Source: Streptomyces sp. NBC_00569
GTDB lineage: Bacteria > Actinomycetota > Actinomycetes > Streptomycetales > Streptomycetaceae
Reading direction: 5' to 3'
Length of the DNA stretch: 64,000 nucleotides
Assembly (NCBI RefSeq): GCF_036345255.1
Contig: NZ_CP107783.1
Span: 10,037,001-10,101,000 of the forward strand
The notes beneath the pieces were generated by a model. The model saw nothing but the letters and a program-made list of their open reading frames with translations, did not search any database and had not been told where the DNA came from. The number at the start of each line of letters is the position of its first letter. Position 1 is the stretch's first letter. Below are positions 42,355 to 51,002 of this stretch, one piece after another. The position numbers and the translations under genes were made by a program.

Positions 42355-43293
42355 TTACGAGCTGGGAACGAAGGCGACTCGGAATGCGCGAGGCCAGTTC
42401 TTACCGGTGATCAGGAACAGGTCCGTTCCTGGGACTGCGGCGATGCCGTTGAGTTGCTTGGCCTCGCGGCGTTCAGAGGGGGTGAGGAGTGCGGAGGCGT
42501 CGATGTGTGCGGTGACGATGCCGGTGCGCGGGTCGATGCGCTTGATCGTGTCCGTCGGGTAGACATTGGCGTAGACAAAACCGTCGGGTGCGCATTCCAG
42601 TTCGTTGAGGTGTGTCACGGGCTGGCCGTCCTGGCGCACGCTGACGCCGCCCGTCACTGCGAAGGTGGTCGCATCGCGGAACGTGAGCCGGTCGGTGCCG
42701 TTGCTCATGATCAGTCGGTCCTGTCCGGCGACACGTTGGTGGCAGAGGCCCCAGCCCTCGCCCTGGTAGGTGACCCGGCCGCGCTCCTGCAGTGTTCGGG
42801 GGTCACGTTCGATCGCGATGCCGTTGCGCCAGGTGAGCTGCCAGAGCCTGTCGCCGACCACAGTGATGCCCTCTCCGAACAGCGGCGCAGGCAGTTCGGC
42901 GTGGACCTTCGAGGGCCGGCCTGGTGATCCCGCACGCACGGAGGACTGGCCGACCAGGCCGGTGCTCTCGTAGAGAGTGGCATTGCGGAACTCCAAGCCC
43001 TGGGTGAAGGCCCGGGGATCGTGAGGGAGGACGTCTCGCACTTGGGCCCGTAGCAGCTGAGCCTTGGCCGTGCGCGCAGTACGCCCATGGGGGAGTCGTT
43101 GAATGTGGGGCGAGGGCGCGACGTGCAGTGGGGACGCCGTCTCCCGGCTGTCGGCCAGCCCGCGGTCAAGGGCGTCAGGCGCGACTGGCGGCTGTGCAGG
43201 GCGGTCAGGCCAGGTGGCCACGTCCCCTGAGGCACCGAGGAAGATTGCCCCGGCCAGCGTCGCCGTGGCGACCGGCAAGACGAGCTTGTGCAC
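42355..43293 (-). CDS. Glutaminyl-peptide cyclotransferase-like secreted protein
   Basis: 312 residues from GTG 43293 (V-H-K-L-V-L-P-V-A-T-A-T-L-A-G-A) after GGATGGGAATG; the start gives a clear signal peptide. P-R-A-F-T-Q-G-L-E-F, Y-E-S-T-G-L-V-G-Q-S-S-V-R, L-T-W-R-N-G-I-A, G-E-G-W-G-L-C and L-N-E-L-E-C are the blade motifs of the beta-propeller glutamine cyclotransferase family (plant type QC), which forms N-terminal pyroglutamate. Alone between decayed genes. Confidence 0.9.
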   Translation of the reverse strand: MHKLVLPVATATLAGAIFLGASGDVATWPDRPAQPPVAPDALDRGLADSRETASPLHVAPSPHIQRLPHGRTARTAKAQLLRAQVRDVLPHDPRAFTQGLEFRNATLYESTGLVGQSSVRAGSPGRPSKVHAELPAPLFGEGITVVGDRLWQLTWRNGIAIERDPRTLQERGRVTYQGEGWGLCHQRVAGQDRLIMSNGTDRLTFRDATTFAVTGGVSVRQDGQPVTHLNELECAPDGFVYANVYPTDTIKRIDPRTGIVTAHIDASALLTPSERREAKQLNGIAAVPGTDLFLITGKNWPRAFRVAFVPSS

Positions 43294-43444
43294 AGAGCAT
43301 TCCCATCCTGGTTGGTTCACGGCCCAATAGCGCCGACCGGGGGCGTATGCGTGTCCCGGGCGCCGGTTCCAGCCGGGCACGATGGCTGGGGGACGCGGCC
43401 GGGCCACCGTCAGGGGCGGGTGACCCGGACCCGCGTGGACGGCG

Positions 43445-43690
43445 TCAGCCCGTAGTGTTCGTGAAGGTCTGGTTGGTGGAGTTGCTGGCACCGGGGCTGT
43501 TGAGGTTGTTGCTGGTGCTGATGTTGCGTTGAACGCCGTGAAGACGCCGTTCAGGTTGATGGGCAGGAGCGACCCACCGCCGCCTCCGTTGCACAGGCCC
43601 GATCAGGGGTTACCCGCACACTGCGCGACGAGTGCGGTCGCGCCGGCTGCGCCGTAGCCATGCGGGGCAACAGGGGTGGCCACCTCCGGG
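43445..43690 (-). pseudogene. Secreted repeat protein, C-terminal remnant
   Basis: Minus strand gives A-T-A-L-V-A-Q-C-A-G-N-P, a stop, G-G-G-G-S-L-L-P-I-N-L-N-G-V-F, then in another frame S-T-S-N-N-L-N-S-P-G-A-S-N-S-T-N-Q-T-F. Asn/Ser/Thr-rich tails with N-L-N-G are seen in small secreted Streptomyces proteins. At least one stop and one frameshift. Confidence 0.35.
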
Positions 43691-43739
43691 CAGTCGTTGC
43701 CGGAGGGCGTTTCGTCCGGGCCCTGCCCATGCCCGTCGT

Positions 43740-43844
43740 CTTACCCCGGACGACGATTCGCCGGAGAAGGTCATCGAGGAGCTCGTCTCTCGGGCCCAGG
43801 CTGACGGGCTGCAGTTGTCCGGCGCGGGCCGGCGGGCCAGGTAG
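43740..43844 (+). pseudogene. IS256-type transposase N-terminal scrap
   Basis: D-D-D-S-P-E-K-V-I-E-E-L-V-S-R-A-Q-A-D-G then L-Q-L-S-G-A-G and stop. E-L-V-x-x-A-Q/K-A-D-G-L-x-L-x-G-x-G is the typical start of IS256 transposases. Confidence 0.5.
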
Positions 43845-43922
43845 GGGCAAGTTTGTGCCGCCCCCGCCTGCCACCTACTGTCCTCGATTCGCACCGGACA
43901 CTGACGGGCCAGTCCCAGCAGG

Positions 43923-44036
43923 CAGCTGGTCGAGAACACCGCTCTTCACGCCCGCGTCACCGAACTGGAAGGCGACCTCGCCGCCGCCTGTACCAGCCTG
44001 TGCCGCGTGATCCGCGAAGAGAACTTCAACCTGTAG
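43923..44036 (+). pseudogene. Transposase-helper (TnpC/DUF6262-like) C-terminal scrap
   Basis: Q-L-V-E-N-T-A-L-H-A-R-V-T-E-L-E-G-D-L, then L-C-R-V-I-R-E-E-N. The coiled coil E-N-x-x-L-x-x-R-V-x-E-L-E-x-x-L closes TnpC-type helper proteins of tyrosine-recombinase transposons. Confidence 0.4.
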
Positions 44037-44203
44037 CTCTTCGTTCCACCTGCACACGGCCTGCGGGCGGAGAGTCGACCGGCATCGACTGTGCTTGACC
44101 CGGAGTGTTGGGAGTTGCCGGTGTATGCACTGTCGCAGGGTATCCAGCAGTCCGCCGTTGCACTTTGGTTCGGTGCAACGGCGGCTGCGTCGGCAGAGGC
44201 GTA

Positions 44204-44377
44204 CTACAGCGCCCGCTCGATCTGGTTCTCGCTGACCTTGTCTTCGCTCATGGTCGCCTCGTTCTGGACGGCGTAGCGAGTCTGCGCCCCGCTGCCCTCG
44301 GCGCTTCGGATCTCGCCGCGCTGAAGCTCGTCCTGCTGGTCGCGGTACTCCACGTGCTGTCCCTTGCGGTACGGCAT
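44204..44377 (-). CDS. Small conserved protein, 57 aa (Tudor/DUF2945-like)
   Basis: ATG 44377 with GGAGAT upstream. M-P-Y-R-K-G-Q-H-V-E-Y-R-D-Q-Q-D, L-Q-R-G-E-I-R-S-A-E-G-S-G, A-V-Q-N-E-A-T and V-S-E-N-Q-I-E-R-A-L. Strand-rich with G-Q-x-V-E-Y at the start and G-E-I in the middle, similar to DUF2945/Tudor-like small proteins. An upstream in-frame start at 44473 is less likely. Confidence 0.7.
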   Translation of the reverse strand: MPYRKGQHVEYRDQQDELQRGEIRSAEGSGAQTRYAVQNEATMSEDKVSENQIERAL

Positions 44378-44650
44378 GGATATCTCCAAGTCTCGTGTGG
44401 GTGGGCGGAGGCTGGCCCTGCTCTTCGGCAGGGCGCCCGCCCTCTTGGCGCCCGCGAATATCACCGGGCGCACTGACAGCCCACCCCCAACTCCGCCCTA
44501 CGGCAATCACTGCGGGGCCGAATGGAGGACGCCTCGCCCGCACCCAGGGGCCGAACGAGCTGATCCCGCTCACCTGCAACGAGATACAGCATCTGTTCTT
44601 TGCCCCTCGTCGTGCCCGCGTCATGAAGATCGCGTTCTACAGCTGGAGTA

Positions 44651-45139
44651 CTAAAGCGTGTTGCAGAGGGTTGTGTTCGGGCAGGTCAGGGTCGGTTCGG
44701 GGGGGGTCTCGGTCCCGTCGATCCGCAAGGTCACGCCTTCCGCGTCGGCGTAGGCGAACACGTCGGCCAACGTCCGCAGGCGCAGTCCAGGCCGGTCGGG
44801 GACGGCGAAACCGCGATTGGCGAGCAGTGGGCGGACCTCGCTGATGGCCTCGGTGACGGTGGAGCGGCCGACCCCGTACAGCTCGGCGAGCGCGGCGTGG
44901 GGGAGCTGAGTGCGCAGGTGGACCAGCGCGACCAGTACCCGATCGGTGAACGCCAGCTCGTGCTTGCGACCCGCCCCTGCGGAACGGTGACGCTTCCCGC
45001 CCCGCCGTCGGTGCAATGCCGACTCACGCCGGGCCTGCCACGGCCCGGCCAACTCCTCGATCAAACCGCCGAGATGTGCCCGCGAAACGCCGGTGAAGGC
45101 GGGATGGGACAAGGCTGCACGGGTGCACTTCTTGGTCAC
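44651..45139 (-). pseudogene. Tnp4-type (IS5 group) transposase, C-terminally truncated
   Basis: 162 residues: A-A-L-S-H-P-A-F-T-G-V-S-R, G-A-G-R-K-H-E-L-A-F-T-D-R-V-L-V-A-L, L-P-H-A-A-L-A-E-L-Y-G-V-G-R-S-T-V and G-V-T-L-R-I-D-G-T-E. This is the N-terminal DDE_4-associated helix-turn-helix part; just after the first catalytic Asp (R-I-D-G-T-E) the frame leaves the family and ends. The DDE core is lost. The junction at about 44700 is a breakpoint. Confidence 0.75.
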
Positions 45140-45169
45140 AGTGGAAGAACACGTGCGGCCATCAGCACG

Positions 45170-45891
45170 TCACGGCCTATGACCGCGCTCATGGTGGGGG
45201 ACAGGACGGAAGTTCTCCCACAGGAACGCCGACACCGCCTCGGTGAACGCCTTTGGCGCTGCGTGGTGGATCAGGTGTCCAACCGGGATGGTGACCACTT
45301 GTCCGCCGGGGATACGGTGGGCCAGCTCGGCGACGCCGCCCTGGGGAACATGGCTGTGTGGGCCGCCGGCGAGCACCAGGGTCTTGGCGGTGATCTGGCT
45401 GAGTCGCTCCAGCCACCTGGGGTCAGGCACATCGATCTGCCGCCTGACAGCCAGCACCATCTCCCAGTCGAAGGCCAGGACGCCGTCCGGCTTGGTCGGG
45501 GTGGTCTGATCCCGGGGACGCGGGATTGGGACGTCCTCCAGGACGAGCCGACGCACCCGCTGTGGATGGTCCTCCGCAAGCAGGTAGGCCACGATCCCGC
45601 CCATGGAGTGCCCGATCAGATCCACTGAGCCAAGTCCCAGTGCGTCCAGAAACCGGAGCACATCGGCCTGCATGAGTTCGAGCGAGTAGTCCTCTGGCCA
45701 GTCGCTTCGGCCGTGACCGCGAAGATCGGGGGCACCCGTCGACGCCGGGCGAGGGCGGGCACAACTGCCTCCCAGTCGGTGGCATCCTCGCCCAGCGCGT
45801 GCAACAGGACGAGCGGCGGAGCATCCGGCGGACCTCACATTTGATAGGCCAGCCGGACCCCGCCAACATCGACCGAGCTTTGATCAACCAT
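45170..45891 (-). pseudogene. Alpha/beta hydrolase with nonsense codon and frameshift
   Basis: ATG 45891 reads M-V-D-Q-S-S-V-D-V-G-G-V-R-L-A-Y-Q-M, TGA at 45837, then G-P-P-D-A-P-P-L-V-L-L-H-A-L-G-E-D in the same frame. Near 45750 the frame changes to A-P-D-L-R-G-H-G-R-S-D-W-P-E-D-Y, with the nucleophile motif L-I-G-H-S-M-G-G and a C-terminal G-H-L-I-H-H (catalytic His). Once a normal 240-residue hydrolase. The C-terminal 222 residues remain open. Confidence 0.8.
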
Positions 45892-45996
45892 GTCCGGAGG
45901 GTATGCGGACGGGTCCTACCGGAGGATCGACGTTCACCAGCGGCCGAACCACCTGCCCCGATCTTCAATAGCCGACAACGCCGTTAGCGTGTGCGG

Positions 45997-46120
45997 ATGC
46001 CGTCGGTGAACCTGCGTCATTCAGTTCGCGCAGTGGGCCTTGACGAGGACGACCGCATCCTTCTCTGCCGATTCGCGATTCCAGAGCCAGCGCTGACCGT
46101 GTATGAGCCCGAAGCCGATC
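45997..46120 (+). pseudogene. Nudix hydrolase N-terminal remnant
   Basis: ATG 45997 gives M-P-S-V-N-L-R-H-S-V-R-A-V-G-L-D-E-D-D-R and I-L-L-C-R-F-A-I-P-E-P, the first strands of a Nudix protein. The Nudix box never follows; coding character is lost after about 40 codons. Confidence 0.6.
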
Positions 46121-46306
46121 AACCCGCCGCGCCGACGTGGCCTGCTGAAGTGGCGCTCCTGCGCCCGTCCGTGCCAGAACACGGGCACACTGAACGCAGA
46201 AGACGCTCGGGACGGCGACTACACCCAGGCCCACCCCCGAGCCCTGCGGCCCTGTCATTGCCCCCGGTGACGGGGCCGCTTCACGCCTCGGCTACTTCTT
46301 CCACGC

Positions 46307-46540
46307 TCACGTCCGGCAGTCCCGCGACGTGAACAACTGGCCAGCCTGCACCGTCGCCGTGATCGGCCGGGCCGCCGTCGCGAACTGGTTGTCGATGATC
46401 GTGCCGTCTTTCCGAGTCTGCTCCCAGTAGCAGTCCGCGAGGTCCCACGACACTGTGTAAGTGCCCGGCGGAGCCACATCTTCTTTGCTCGGACCGGCCC
46501 CCGTGACGATCTCGCCTGGTTTTCGGCGGCGACCGATCGC
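46307..46540 (-). pseudogene. Secreted domain C-terminal remnant
   Basis: V-A-P-P-G-T-Y-T-V-S-W-D-L-A-D-C-Y-W-E, I-I-D-N-Q-F-A-T-A, Q-L-F-T-S-R-D-C. The P-G-T-Y ... C-Y-W-E-R/Q ... F-T-S-x-x-C pattern is a repeated Streptomyces secreted domain with one disulfide. No signal peptide or start; fragment only. Confidence 0.45.
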
Positions 46541-46791
46541 ATGAAGGTGGGGCACCTGTGCCGTGGCCCGTGAGTGGTGGTGCATGTGCAGGGCGGTGGC
46601 GTTCGAGGGACTGCATCGCTGTCGCGTAGATATGACTATTTGAGCCGAATGAGAAATAGATCTGCATTTCCTAAGAGGCGGTGTTCTGCGGTGATTTGGT
46701 GGTGTCGGAGGGTGAGGATCAGTGCGTGCCCGGCCGAACGGTCCGGGCAGTGCCGGGGCGTCAGCCCCGGTTCGTACGGAAGGGTCTGAAC

Positions 46792-47064
46792 ATGATCAAC
46801 GGGTTGAAGAGGGCAGCGGCCCTGGGGGCGGCGACGGTGGCCCTGGCGGCGGGCGCGGTCGTCGGCGCGGTCGGCACCGCGTCGGCCGCTGCGCAGGACC
46901 ATCGCCCGCCGGCGGCGTCGCACCACTGTGTGAAGGTGGCGGGTCACTGGGCACGGCAGTGGCACCCGGCGTTCCGGGACCGGCACCACCGCTGGCACCG
47001 CGGCCAGTGGATCCGCGTCTGGCGTCCCGCCCATCAGGAGTGCCACCGCGGGCCCCGTGGCTGA
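46792..47064 (+). CDS. Small secreted His/Trp/Arg-rich protein (90 aa)
   Basis: ATG 46792 with GGAAGGG upstream. M-I-N-G-L-K-R-A-A-A-L-G-A-A-T-V-A-L is a signal peptide with likely cleavage after A-S-A-A-A. The mature part is His/Trp/Arg rich (H-H-C-V-K-V-A-G-H-W-A-R-Q-W, H-H-R-W-H-R-G-Q-W-I-R-V-W) with two Cys. Two copies of a W-x-R-x-W-x-P-A/x-H unit suggest a short repeat. Similar small secreted proteins occur in Streptomyces; function unknown. Confidence 0.75.
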   Translation: MINGLKRAAALGAATVALAAGAVVGAVGTASAAAQDHRPPAASHHCVKVAGHWARQWHPAFRDRHHRWHRGQWIRVWRPAHQECHRGPRG

Positions 47065-47171
47065 CGCCGGCACCCGCCCGTAGGGGGCGGCGATCCGAAC
47101 CGGAACCGGCCCCGGCGTGTCCCTTCCAGGGCGTGCCGGGGCCGGTTCGTCGTGTCGCACCCGCTCGCCGC

Positions 47172-47321
47172 TCAGGTGCGGTCCTGGAGGCTGGGCTCGG
47201 CACCCCGATCTGCACGCCAGCCCACGGCACGGCCTTCGACATCGTCGGGGCCGGCAAGGCGAGCCTCAACTCGATGCGCAACGCCTACCGGGTCGCGCGT
47301 CGACTCACGGACAAGGCGTGA
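47172..47321 (+). pseudogene. PdxA-family dehydrogenase C-terminal remnant
   Basis: G-L-G-T-P-I-C-T-P-A-H-G-T-A-F-D-I-V-G, then G-K-A-S-L-N-S-M and A-Y-R-V-A-R-R-L-T-D-K-A stop. H-G-T-A-F-D-I-x-G-x-G-K-A is the signature end of 4-hydroxythreonine-4-phosphate dehydrogenase and its catabolic relatives. Nothing of the catalytic core remains. Confidence 0.7.
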
Positions 47322-47429
47322 GGGCGAACGCTGCGTTGTTGGACGCTCGGCGTCGTGCCGTGGGGCGCCGTGACCTGCGGCTGTACATGAGGTCTCACCT
47401 CGTGTACCTGCCGGTCAGTCTCACGGTCG

Positions 47430-47716
47430 CGTCGAATTATTCGTCCCGCGCGATCCGTGAACACCTGCGCAAGCGCGGCATCCGAGCTGTGATCCCCATC
47501 CCGGCAGACCAACGCGGTCATCGACTACGTCGCGGGAGCCGGGACGGCAGGCCACCGGCCTTCGACCGCGAGACCTACACGCAGCGCAACGCCGTCGAGC
47601 GGTGCATCAACCGCCTCAAGCAATGCCGAGGAATCGCCACCCGCTACAGGAAGACCGCCACCGTCTACCTGGCCGGACTGCACGTCGCAGGGATCTTTCT
47701 CTGGTCAGCCGACTGA
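47430..47716 (+). pseudogene. IS5-family transposase C-terminal remnant
   Basis: Y-S-S-R-A-I-R-E-H-L-R-K-R-G-I-R-A-V-I-P, R-N-A-V-E-R-C-I-N-R-L-K-Q and R-G-I-A-T-R-Y-R-K-T-A. The R-N-x-V-E-R-x-I-N-R-L-K-x-x-R-x-x-A-T-R-Y-x-K block contains the last acidic residue of the DDE triad of IS5-type transposases. N-terminal half missing. Confidence 0.8.
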
Positions 47717-47748
47717 TCCAACCGAAACCGCCTGAGATCAGTTGCCCC

Positions 47749-48372
47749 CTAAGCTTCGATAGCCAGGCGCAACCCCAGCCCCACCAAGAGCGCCCCGGAG
47801 ACCTGTTCCATCCGGCGCCGAACCGACCGCCGCTGAAGCACTCCTCCGACACGTCCGGCCAACAAGACCAACGGGAGGTACCAGATCAAGTCGACCACGG
47901 CCCAGATCGCCGAGAAGGCGAGCAGAGTCGGAAGAACAGGTGCTCCGTGCGGCACGAACTGCGGCAGGAAGGATACGGCGAACACGCCGGCCTTCGGATT
48001 GGCGAAGTTGGTGACCAGGCCATGCCAGTACGCCCGCGGAAGCGACACGGGGGCTGCTTCCGCTGGTGCCTGATCCGGCTGTCCCGCTCGTCTCGCCTGC
48101 CACACGGCACGCGCCCCCATCCACACCAACACCGCAGCGCCAGCAATCCGGATGAGATCGTAGGCGACCTGCGAGGCCAGCAGCAGGGCGGAGAGACCGA
48201 AGGCCGCGGCGAGGCCCCACAGCAGTACCCCGCATTCGTTACCCAGGACCGTGACCAATCCGGTCCTCCGGCCGTTCATCACCGCTCGGCGCAGGATCAC
48301 GACCGTGCTTGGCCCCGGAACCATGGCGACCAGGAACGCCGCACCGACGAACGCAACGACGGAAGTCATCAT
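47749..48372 (-). CDS. LysE/RhtB-family amino-acid exporter
   Basis: 207 residues from ATG 48372. P-G-P-S-T-V-V-I-L-R-R-A, G-N-E-C-G-V-L-L-W-G-L-A and N-P-K-A-G-V-F-A-V-S-F-L-P-Q-F-V are the LysE/RhtB family motifs; six membrane segments. Exports amino acids or derivatives. No LysR partner is adjacent. Confidence 0.9.
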   Translation of the reverse strand: MMTSVVAFVGAAFLVAMVPGPSTVVILRRAVMNGRRTGLVTVLGNECGVLLWGLAAAFGLSALLLASQVAYDLIRIAGAAVLVWMGARAVWQARRAGQPDQAPAEAAPVSLPRAYWHGLVTNFANPKAGVFAVSFLPQFVPHGAPVLPTLLAFSAIWAVVDLIWYLPLVLLAGRVGGVLQRRSVRRRMEQVSGALLVGLGLRLAIEA

Positions 48373-48541
48373 TGAGGCAGCATCGCCAAGCGTGTTGGTG
48401 CGCCACAAGACTCTTGTCGGCCCAGCTGCAGACGAGTTCTGCAGATCGAGCAACGAGACGAAGGCCACGGTCGGATTCACGCCGCGAAGAAGCGCGGAAT
48501 CGGATGGACACGGCTCGGGACGATGGCCGATGATCTCCGGC

Positions 48542-48703
48542 ATGATCCGGGCCGCCACTGTGGACGACATCGCGGAGAGTCCCGCGGTGATCCGCGAGCT
48601 CGCCGAGTGCGAACAGTACGTACGTCCGTTGTGTCACCAGGGGCAGCGGAGGAGTTGCCTGCTCTGGCCGCCCCACGCTCCACAGCGCCTGGACCGCCTG
48701 TGA
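48542..48703 (+). pseudogene. GNAT acetyltransferase N-terminal scrap
   Basis: ATG 48542 gives M-I-R-A-A-T-V-D-D-I-A-E-S-P-A-V-I-R, then E-L-A-E-C-E-Q, the opening of many GNAT proteins. Coding character ends after about 27 codons. Confidence 0.5.
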
Positions 48704-48822
48704 ACTTGTCGCTGGGCAGGATATGTGGGCGCGCCGTCTCGGCCGAGCGGCGGAATGAATCGCCTGCATCGCGTCGTGACCGCGCCTGTGGTCAGCCGCC
48801 ATCCGGATTCGGTTTGGAAGGG

Positions 48823-48884
48823 AAGGGATGCCATGCGTTTGAAGTGCTCTCCTCCCTTCACAGGCTCAGGAAGGAGATTCCTGC
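48823..48884 (-). ncRNA. Predicted TnpB guide RNA 3' part and guide, element D
   Basis: On the minus strand the right end reads a hairpin (CTCCTTCCTGAGCC region) and ends in CACTTCAA at 48839, as in element E. The guide would be ACGCATGGCATCCCTT (48838 down to 48823). Inference. Confidence 0.45.
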
Positions 48885-50204
48885 CTACCTTGCGGCAGCG
48901 GGCTTGACGCCACGGGTGCGCCTGACGACTGCCCTCCCGGCAGCCGGGATCGCCACGAGGCCGATCCGGTACAGGTGCAAGACGTTCCGGGCCGCGTTCC
49001 AGTCGGCGTTGCCGGACCAGCCGCAGTCGGGGTTCTTGCACACGAACGTGGCCTGGTCCTCCCTGCTGCCCGCTGTGGTCAACCCGCAGGCTGAACAGCG
49101 CAGGGAGGTGCCAGGGGCGGGAACCTTGACGAGGGTGCCGCCGTGGCGGGCGGCCTTGTACGTCAGCATGGTCACGGTGCGGCCCCATGCCTCTTGACTG
49201 ATGGAGCGGTTCAGGCCGGACTTCTGCGCGACGTTCTTCCCGGGTTCCTCGATGGTGCCCTTGGCCGACTTGACCATGTTCGTGATGGTGAGTGCTTCGA
49301 CCACGACCGTGCCGTACTGCCTGGCGATGGCGGTGGTGGTCTTGTGCTGCCAGTCAACGGCACGGCGCGTGGCTTTTGCGCGGAGCTGCTTGATCTGGTC
49401 GTAGGTGCGGTTCAGCCGGTTGGAGCTGCGCTCCTTCGGCTTGCGGAAGGACTTGCGGTGCGCGGCGCGCTGTTCCAGGCGAAGCAGCTTGGCCTTCTCA
49501 TCCGGGTTCAGCCACTTGTCCCGGTCGGCGGTGCCATCCGGGAGCCGGGCGGGTCGTCCGTGATCCTGATGGTTGCCATCGGACAAGGCAAGGGGAAGAT
49601 TGACCCCGGCGTCGATGCCGATCTGAGGGCCCTTGTGCGGGGCAGGCTTTGATTCCAGAGTCTGGACGCGGAAGGCGATATGCCAGCCGAGCCCGTCTTT
49701 GACCAGCCGTGCCCCGGTGATCCGGTTCTCCCTGTCGGCGAGCTTGCCGACGGGGAGATCCTTGGTCCAGCGGAAGCGGACACGTCCGACCTTGGGGATG
49801 TTGACCATGCCCCACCGTCGGTGCACCCGCTTGATCTGGAGATCGCGCCCCTGCGGGATGTCCACCGACATCGCCGTGCGTAGGCGGGCCTTGAAGTTCG
49901 GCTCGTCCGCACGCCCGTCCCAGCAGTTCCGCCACGCCTGGAAGTACGTCTTGAGTACCGCCTGCGCGGCCTGCGCGGGCAGCACCGCGTACCAGTCGAT
50001 CTCCTTGCGGGCCTGCCGCAACGCCTGATCCATGCGCGTCAGAGCGCGCTGACACTTCGGCGTCATCTGCCACAGGTCGTGGAGCTGATTCCACATCGCG
50101 CGTGCCGCGTGCGCCTGGTCATCCATGAGCCGGACCTGTGCAGGCGTCAGCGCCAGCCGGGCGCGGTGCCCGAACTGCCGCTTCTCCCACACGAGTTCGC
50201 CCAT
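48885..50204 (-). CDS. tnpB: TnpB, RNA-guided nuclease of element D
   Basis: 439 residues from ATG 50204. Catalytic Asp in I-G-I-D-A-G-V-N-L, Glu in V-V-V-E-A-L-T-I-T-N-M, Asp in G-N-A-D-W-N-A-A-R-N; zinc ribbon C-S-A-C-G ... C-K-N-P-D-C-G-W. The stop TAG follows A-A-A-R directly. Different TnpB branch from A-C (D-A-G-V-N rather than D-L-G-I-V-N). Intact. Confidence 0.93.
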   Translation of the reverse strand: MGELVWEKRQFGHRARLALTPAQVRLMDDQAHAARAMWNQLHDLWQMTPKCQRALTRMDQALRQARKEIDWYAVLPAQAAQAVLKTYFQAWRNCWDGRADEPNFKARLRTAMSVDIPQGRDLQIKRVHRRWGMVNIPKVGRVRFRWTKDLPVGKLADRENRITGARLVKDGLGWHIAFRVQTLESKPAPHKGPQIGIDAGVNLPLALSDGNHQDHGRPARLPDGTADRDKWLNPDEKAKLLRLEQRAAHRKSFRKPKERSSNRLNRTYDQIKQLRAKATRRAVDWQHKTTTAIARQYGTVVVEALTITNMVKSAKGTIEEPGKNVAQKSGLNRSISQEAWGRTVTMLTYKAARHGGTLVKVPAPGTSLRCSACGLTTAGSREDQATFVCKNPDCGWSGNADWNAARNVLHLYRIGLVAIPAAGRAVVRRTRGVKPAAAR

Positions 50205-50230
50205 GACAATCACCCTACTACAGTTGGCTT

Positions 50231-50662
50231 ATGTCACCACGATGGAACCCGAATCCTGACGTACGCACCGGCCGTCACGTCGTCTATAACCTTCACGTCC
50301 ACTTGGTGTTCGTCACCAAGTATCGGCGTAAGGCATTCACCGACGCCATGCTGACGCGCACCGAGGAGATCATGCGCGACGTCTGCACCGACTTCGAGGC
50401 CGAACTCAAGCAGTTCAACGGCGAGCAGGACCATGTCCATCTGCTCGTGCACTATCCGCCCAAGGTCCAGCTCTCCAAACTGGTCAACTCCCTCAAGGGC
50501 GTCAGCTCCCGCAGGCTTCGCCAGGAATACGACAGCCACGTCCGCCGCTACCTGTGGGGTGGACACTTCTGGTCCGGCTCTTACTTCGCCGGATCCTGCG
50601 GCGGCGCACCGCTGACCGTCGTCAAGCAGTACATCGAAAACCAGCAGCGCCCCACCGGCTGA
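50231..50662 (+). CDS. tnpA: TnpA, Y1 HUH transposase of element D
   Basis: 143 residues from ATG 50231. HUH motif in Q-D-H-V-H-L-L-V-H-Y, catalytic Tyr in K-Q-Y-I-E-N-Q-Q-R-P. Divergent from tnpB with 26 bp between starts. Intact. Confidence 0.93.
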   Translation: MSPRWNPNPDVRTGRHVVYNLHVHLVFVTKYRRKAFTDAMLTRTEEIMRDVCTDFEAELKQFNGEQDHVHLLVHYPPKVQLSKLVNSLKGVSSRRLRQEYDSHVRRYLWGGHFWSGSYFAGSCGGAPLTVVKQYIENQQRPTG

Positions 50663-50754
50663 GGACAACACTGCGGACCCGTGCGAACGTGCGGGTCAGA
50701 GCAGCCCTGAGATGGCCTTCACCCCCGCCGTAAACGGCGGAGCACTGGCCAAGA

Positions 50755-50979
50755 TCAAAGGTAGAAAGAGCTCGCCTCAGCCGTCAGCCGCTGCAAGCCT
50801 GTGTCGAGGTCGACTCCGCCTGCCGGCGCGGGTCGCGAACGGACGGCAGCAGTGCTGGTGCTGGTCTTGATGTCGCTCGGCTCAACGATTCCTCCAGGGG
50901 GTAACCCCCCGGGGTTCCTCGCAAGAGCACGCTGAACGTCGTCCGCGGCGTCACCGGCGGCGTTTTCTAGCTGTGCCAT
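50755..50979 (-). CDS. Small acidic protein with 3' end replaced by element D
   Basis: ATG 50979 gives M-A-Q-L-E-N-A-A-G-D-A-A-D-D-V-Q-R-A-L and ends T-A-E-A-S-S-F-Y-L. The last codon and stop come from the left end of element D, so the original C-terminus is lost or moved to the far side (48838 downwards), where I see no matching continuation. No family recognised. Confidence 0.45.
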   Translation of the reverse strand: MAQLENAAGDAADDVQRALARNPGGLPPGGIVEPSDIKTSTSTAAVRSRPAPAGGVDLDTGLQRLTAEASSFYL

Positions 50980-51002
50980 CTCATGACATTGGTTCCTCGC
51001 TG

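Larger units (their letters stand above)
48839..50760 (-). mobile_element. IS200/IS605-family element D (IS605-type)
   Basis: Boundaries by comparison with element E: both run from CTYTGATCTTG next to a TCTAC (50761-50765 on the minus strand) to CACTTCAA. Element length 1922 bp. TCTAC is outside by the reading from element E and acts as target-adjacent motif. Divergent tnpB (minus) and tnpA (plus), both intact. A subterminal hairpin CCGCCG/CGGCGG lies at 50726-50742. It belongs to a different sub-family from A/B/C. Confidence 0.88.
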
